5,863 nucleotides of DNA from JBFXDW01 sp050180745 (GTDB taxonomy: Bacteria > Pseudomonadota > Alphaproteobacteria > UBA9219), in contig JBFXDW010000110.1 of assembly GCA_050180745.1 (NCBI GenBank), positions 1-5,863 on the forward strand. Direction: 5' to 3'. Below, piece after piece: positions 4,988 through 5,863 of this stretch. The notes beneath the pieces are model-generated. The model saw only the letters and a program-made list of their open reading frames with translations, did no database searches and was not told the origin of the DNA. The translations under genes and the position numbers were made by a program. Numbering within the stretch: the first letter of the stretch is position 1; every line of letters begins with the position of its first letter.

Positions 4988-5863
4988 TATCTTTAGCAAT
5001 CGTGATTTCGCCCTTAGCGGCCATGTCTTTAGCAACGTTGACGATCCCAGACTGAGCTTCTTCAACATCCCGCAGACGCGTAGGGCCCATGGCCTCGATA
5101 TCTTCTCTTAAAAGCTTACCCGCACGTTCGGACATGTTGCTCAGGAAGAGGTTCTTAAGATCATCCGAAGCACCTTTAAGCGCAATAGGCAGTTTGGATT
5201 TGTCGATATTCCGCATCATGCCTTGGATAGCCTGACTGTCCAGTTTCAACAAGTCTTCGAAGGTGAACATTAGATTTTTAATTTTCTCTGCTGAATCGCG
5301 GTTTCGCTCTTCAAGGGCGGCAATAAATTTAGTCTCGCTCGCGCGGTCAAGATTGTTGAAAATCTCAGCCATGGCCTCGTGCGGGTCACGGCGGTTGGTG
5401 CGGGCCAGGTTGCTCATGAACTCATTCCGCAAGGTTTTTTCGATATCGTCCAAAACTTCTTTTTGGACCGATTCCATGCGCAACATACGCATGACAACTT
5501 CCATAGAGAAGCTTTCTGGCAGCTGTGAGAGAACCCGTGCGGCATGATCCGGCTTAATTTTAGAAACGACAACGGCAACTGTTTGTGGGTATTCGTTTTT
5601 CAAAAAGTTCGCCAGCACACCTTCATTCACATTAGCCAGCTTATCCCACATGGTGCGGCCTGCGGGGCCGCGAATATCTTCCATAATGTTTTCAACACGG
5701 CTTTTATCGAGCACTTTAAGCAAGAGTCGTTCTGTTGATTCAAGCGAGCCAACAAGAGAGCCCGTAGAAGACATTTGCTCGACAAATTCGATAAAAAGCT
5801 TTTCGACGAGGTTTGAGCTGACAGTGCCAAGGTTAGCCATGACTTGAGATAGCTCTTTAAGTT
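4962..5863 (-). CDS. fliG: Flagellar motor switch protein FliG, 5' end cut by window edge
   Basis: FliG is the C-ring protein attached to the MS-ring (FliF) that receives torque from the stator. The frame remains open to the window edge: before the internal Met at 5840 the codons read LKELSQV, continuous with the family sequence LSQ-x-MANLG, so about 299 residues are visible and roughly 40 N-terminal ones are missing. The middle domain has EYPQ (5594-5583), the counterpart of the EHPQ motif. The C-terminal torque domain begins near LMFTFEDL; charged residues matching E. coli K264, R281, D288/D289 and R297 appear as K (ALKG), R (MSER), E-D (LREDI) and R (TRL), so the first Asp is Glu here. The end, NGEDELVY, resembles the usual GEDTYV-like tail. 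The stop TAG at 4964-4962 lies within the start region of fliH. Confidence 0.96.
   Translation of the reverse strand, partial: LKELSQVMANLGTVSSNLVEKLFIEFVEQMSSTGSLVGSLESTERLLLKVLDKSRVENIMEDIRGPAGRTMWDKLANVNEGVLANFLKNEYPQTVAVVVSKIKPDHAARVLSQLPESFSMEVVMRMLRMESVQKEVLDDIEKTLRNEFMSNLARTNRRDPHEAMAEIFNNLDRASETKFIAALEERNRDSAEKIKNLMFTFEDLLKLDSQAIQGMMRNIDKSKLPIALKGASDDLKNLFLSNMSERAGKLLREDIEAMGPTRLRDVEEAQSGIVNVAKDMAAKGEITIAKDNGEDELVY

Noticed and set aside
5838..5840. ATG at 5840 as the start of fliG
   Set aside because: The frame continues upstream to the window edge as LKELSQV, which matches internal FliG sequence; this Met is internal and a 292-residue FliG would lack its N-terminal region.

Overview
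The window is a piece of an alphaproteobacterial flagellar gene cluster, with every gene on the minus strand. In transcription order it reads fliG (5' end outside the window), fliH, fliN, flbD and flhA (3' end outside the window). This order, with an FlbD-type sigma-54 activator between fliN and flhA, matches the Caulobacter fliF operon neighbourhood (fliF-fliG-flbE/fliH-fliN-flbD-flhA). Together with the protein sequences it points to an alphaproteobacterium. GC content looks moderate, and I cannot name a genus.

Layout: 5863-4962 is fliG (C-ring rotor protein, missing roughly 40 N-terminal residues). 4987-4184 is fliH (ATPase regulator of the flagellar export apparatus), overlapping fliG. 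4187-3843 is fliN (C-ring/switch protein), overlapping fliH by the ATGA arrangement. 3842-3471 is a 372-bp gap filled by a very large imperfect inverted repeat with nested hairpins and 7-bp tandem repeats. 3470-2079 is flbD. 2078-1745 is a 334-bp gap holding a purine-rich short repeat, a structured copy of the same interspersed repeat family, and its inverted partner end. 1744-1 is flhA (export gate membrane protein, 581 residues visible).

The genes form one assembly module. FliG and FliN build the rotor/switch ring. FliH brings the export ATPase to that ring. FlhA is the energised membrane gate for export. FlbD is the transcription factor that in Caulobacter couples early basal-body assembly to late flagellar gene expression.

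The coding content is conventional. The unusual part is non-coding: two gaps that interrupt an otherwise tightly overlapping gene cluster each carry a repeat that starts with ATTTTTGGACC and ends with GGAATGACG, plus inverted CGTCATTCC-type ends and short direct repeats next to the gene borders. I see no RNA genes, CRISPR, insertion-sequence transposase or novel protein system.
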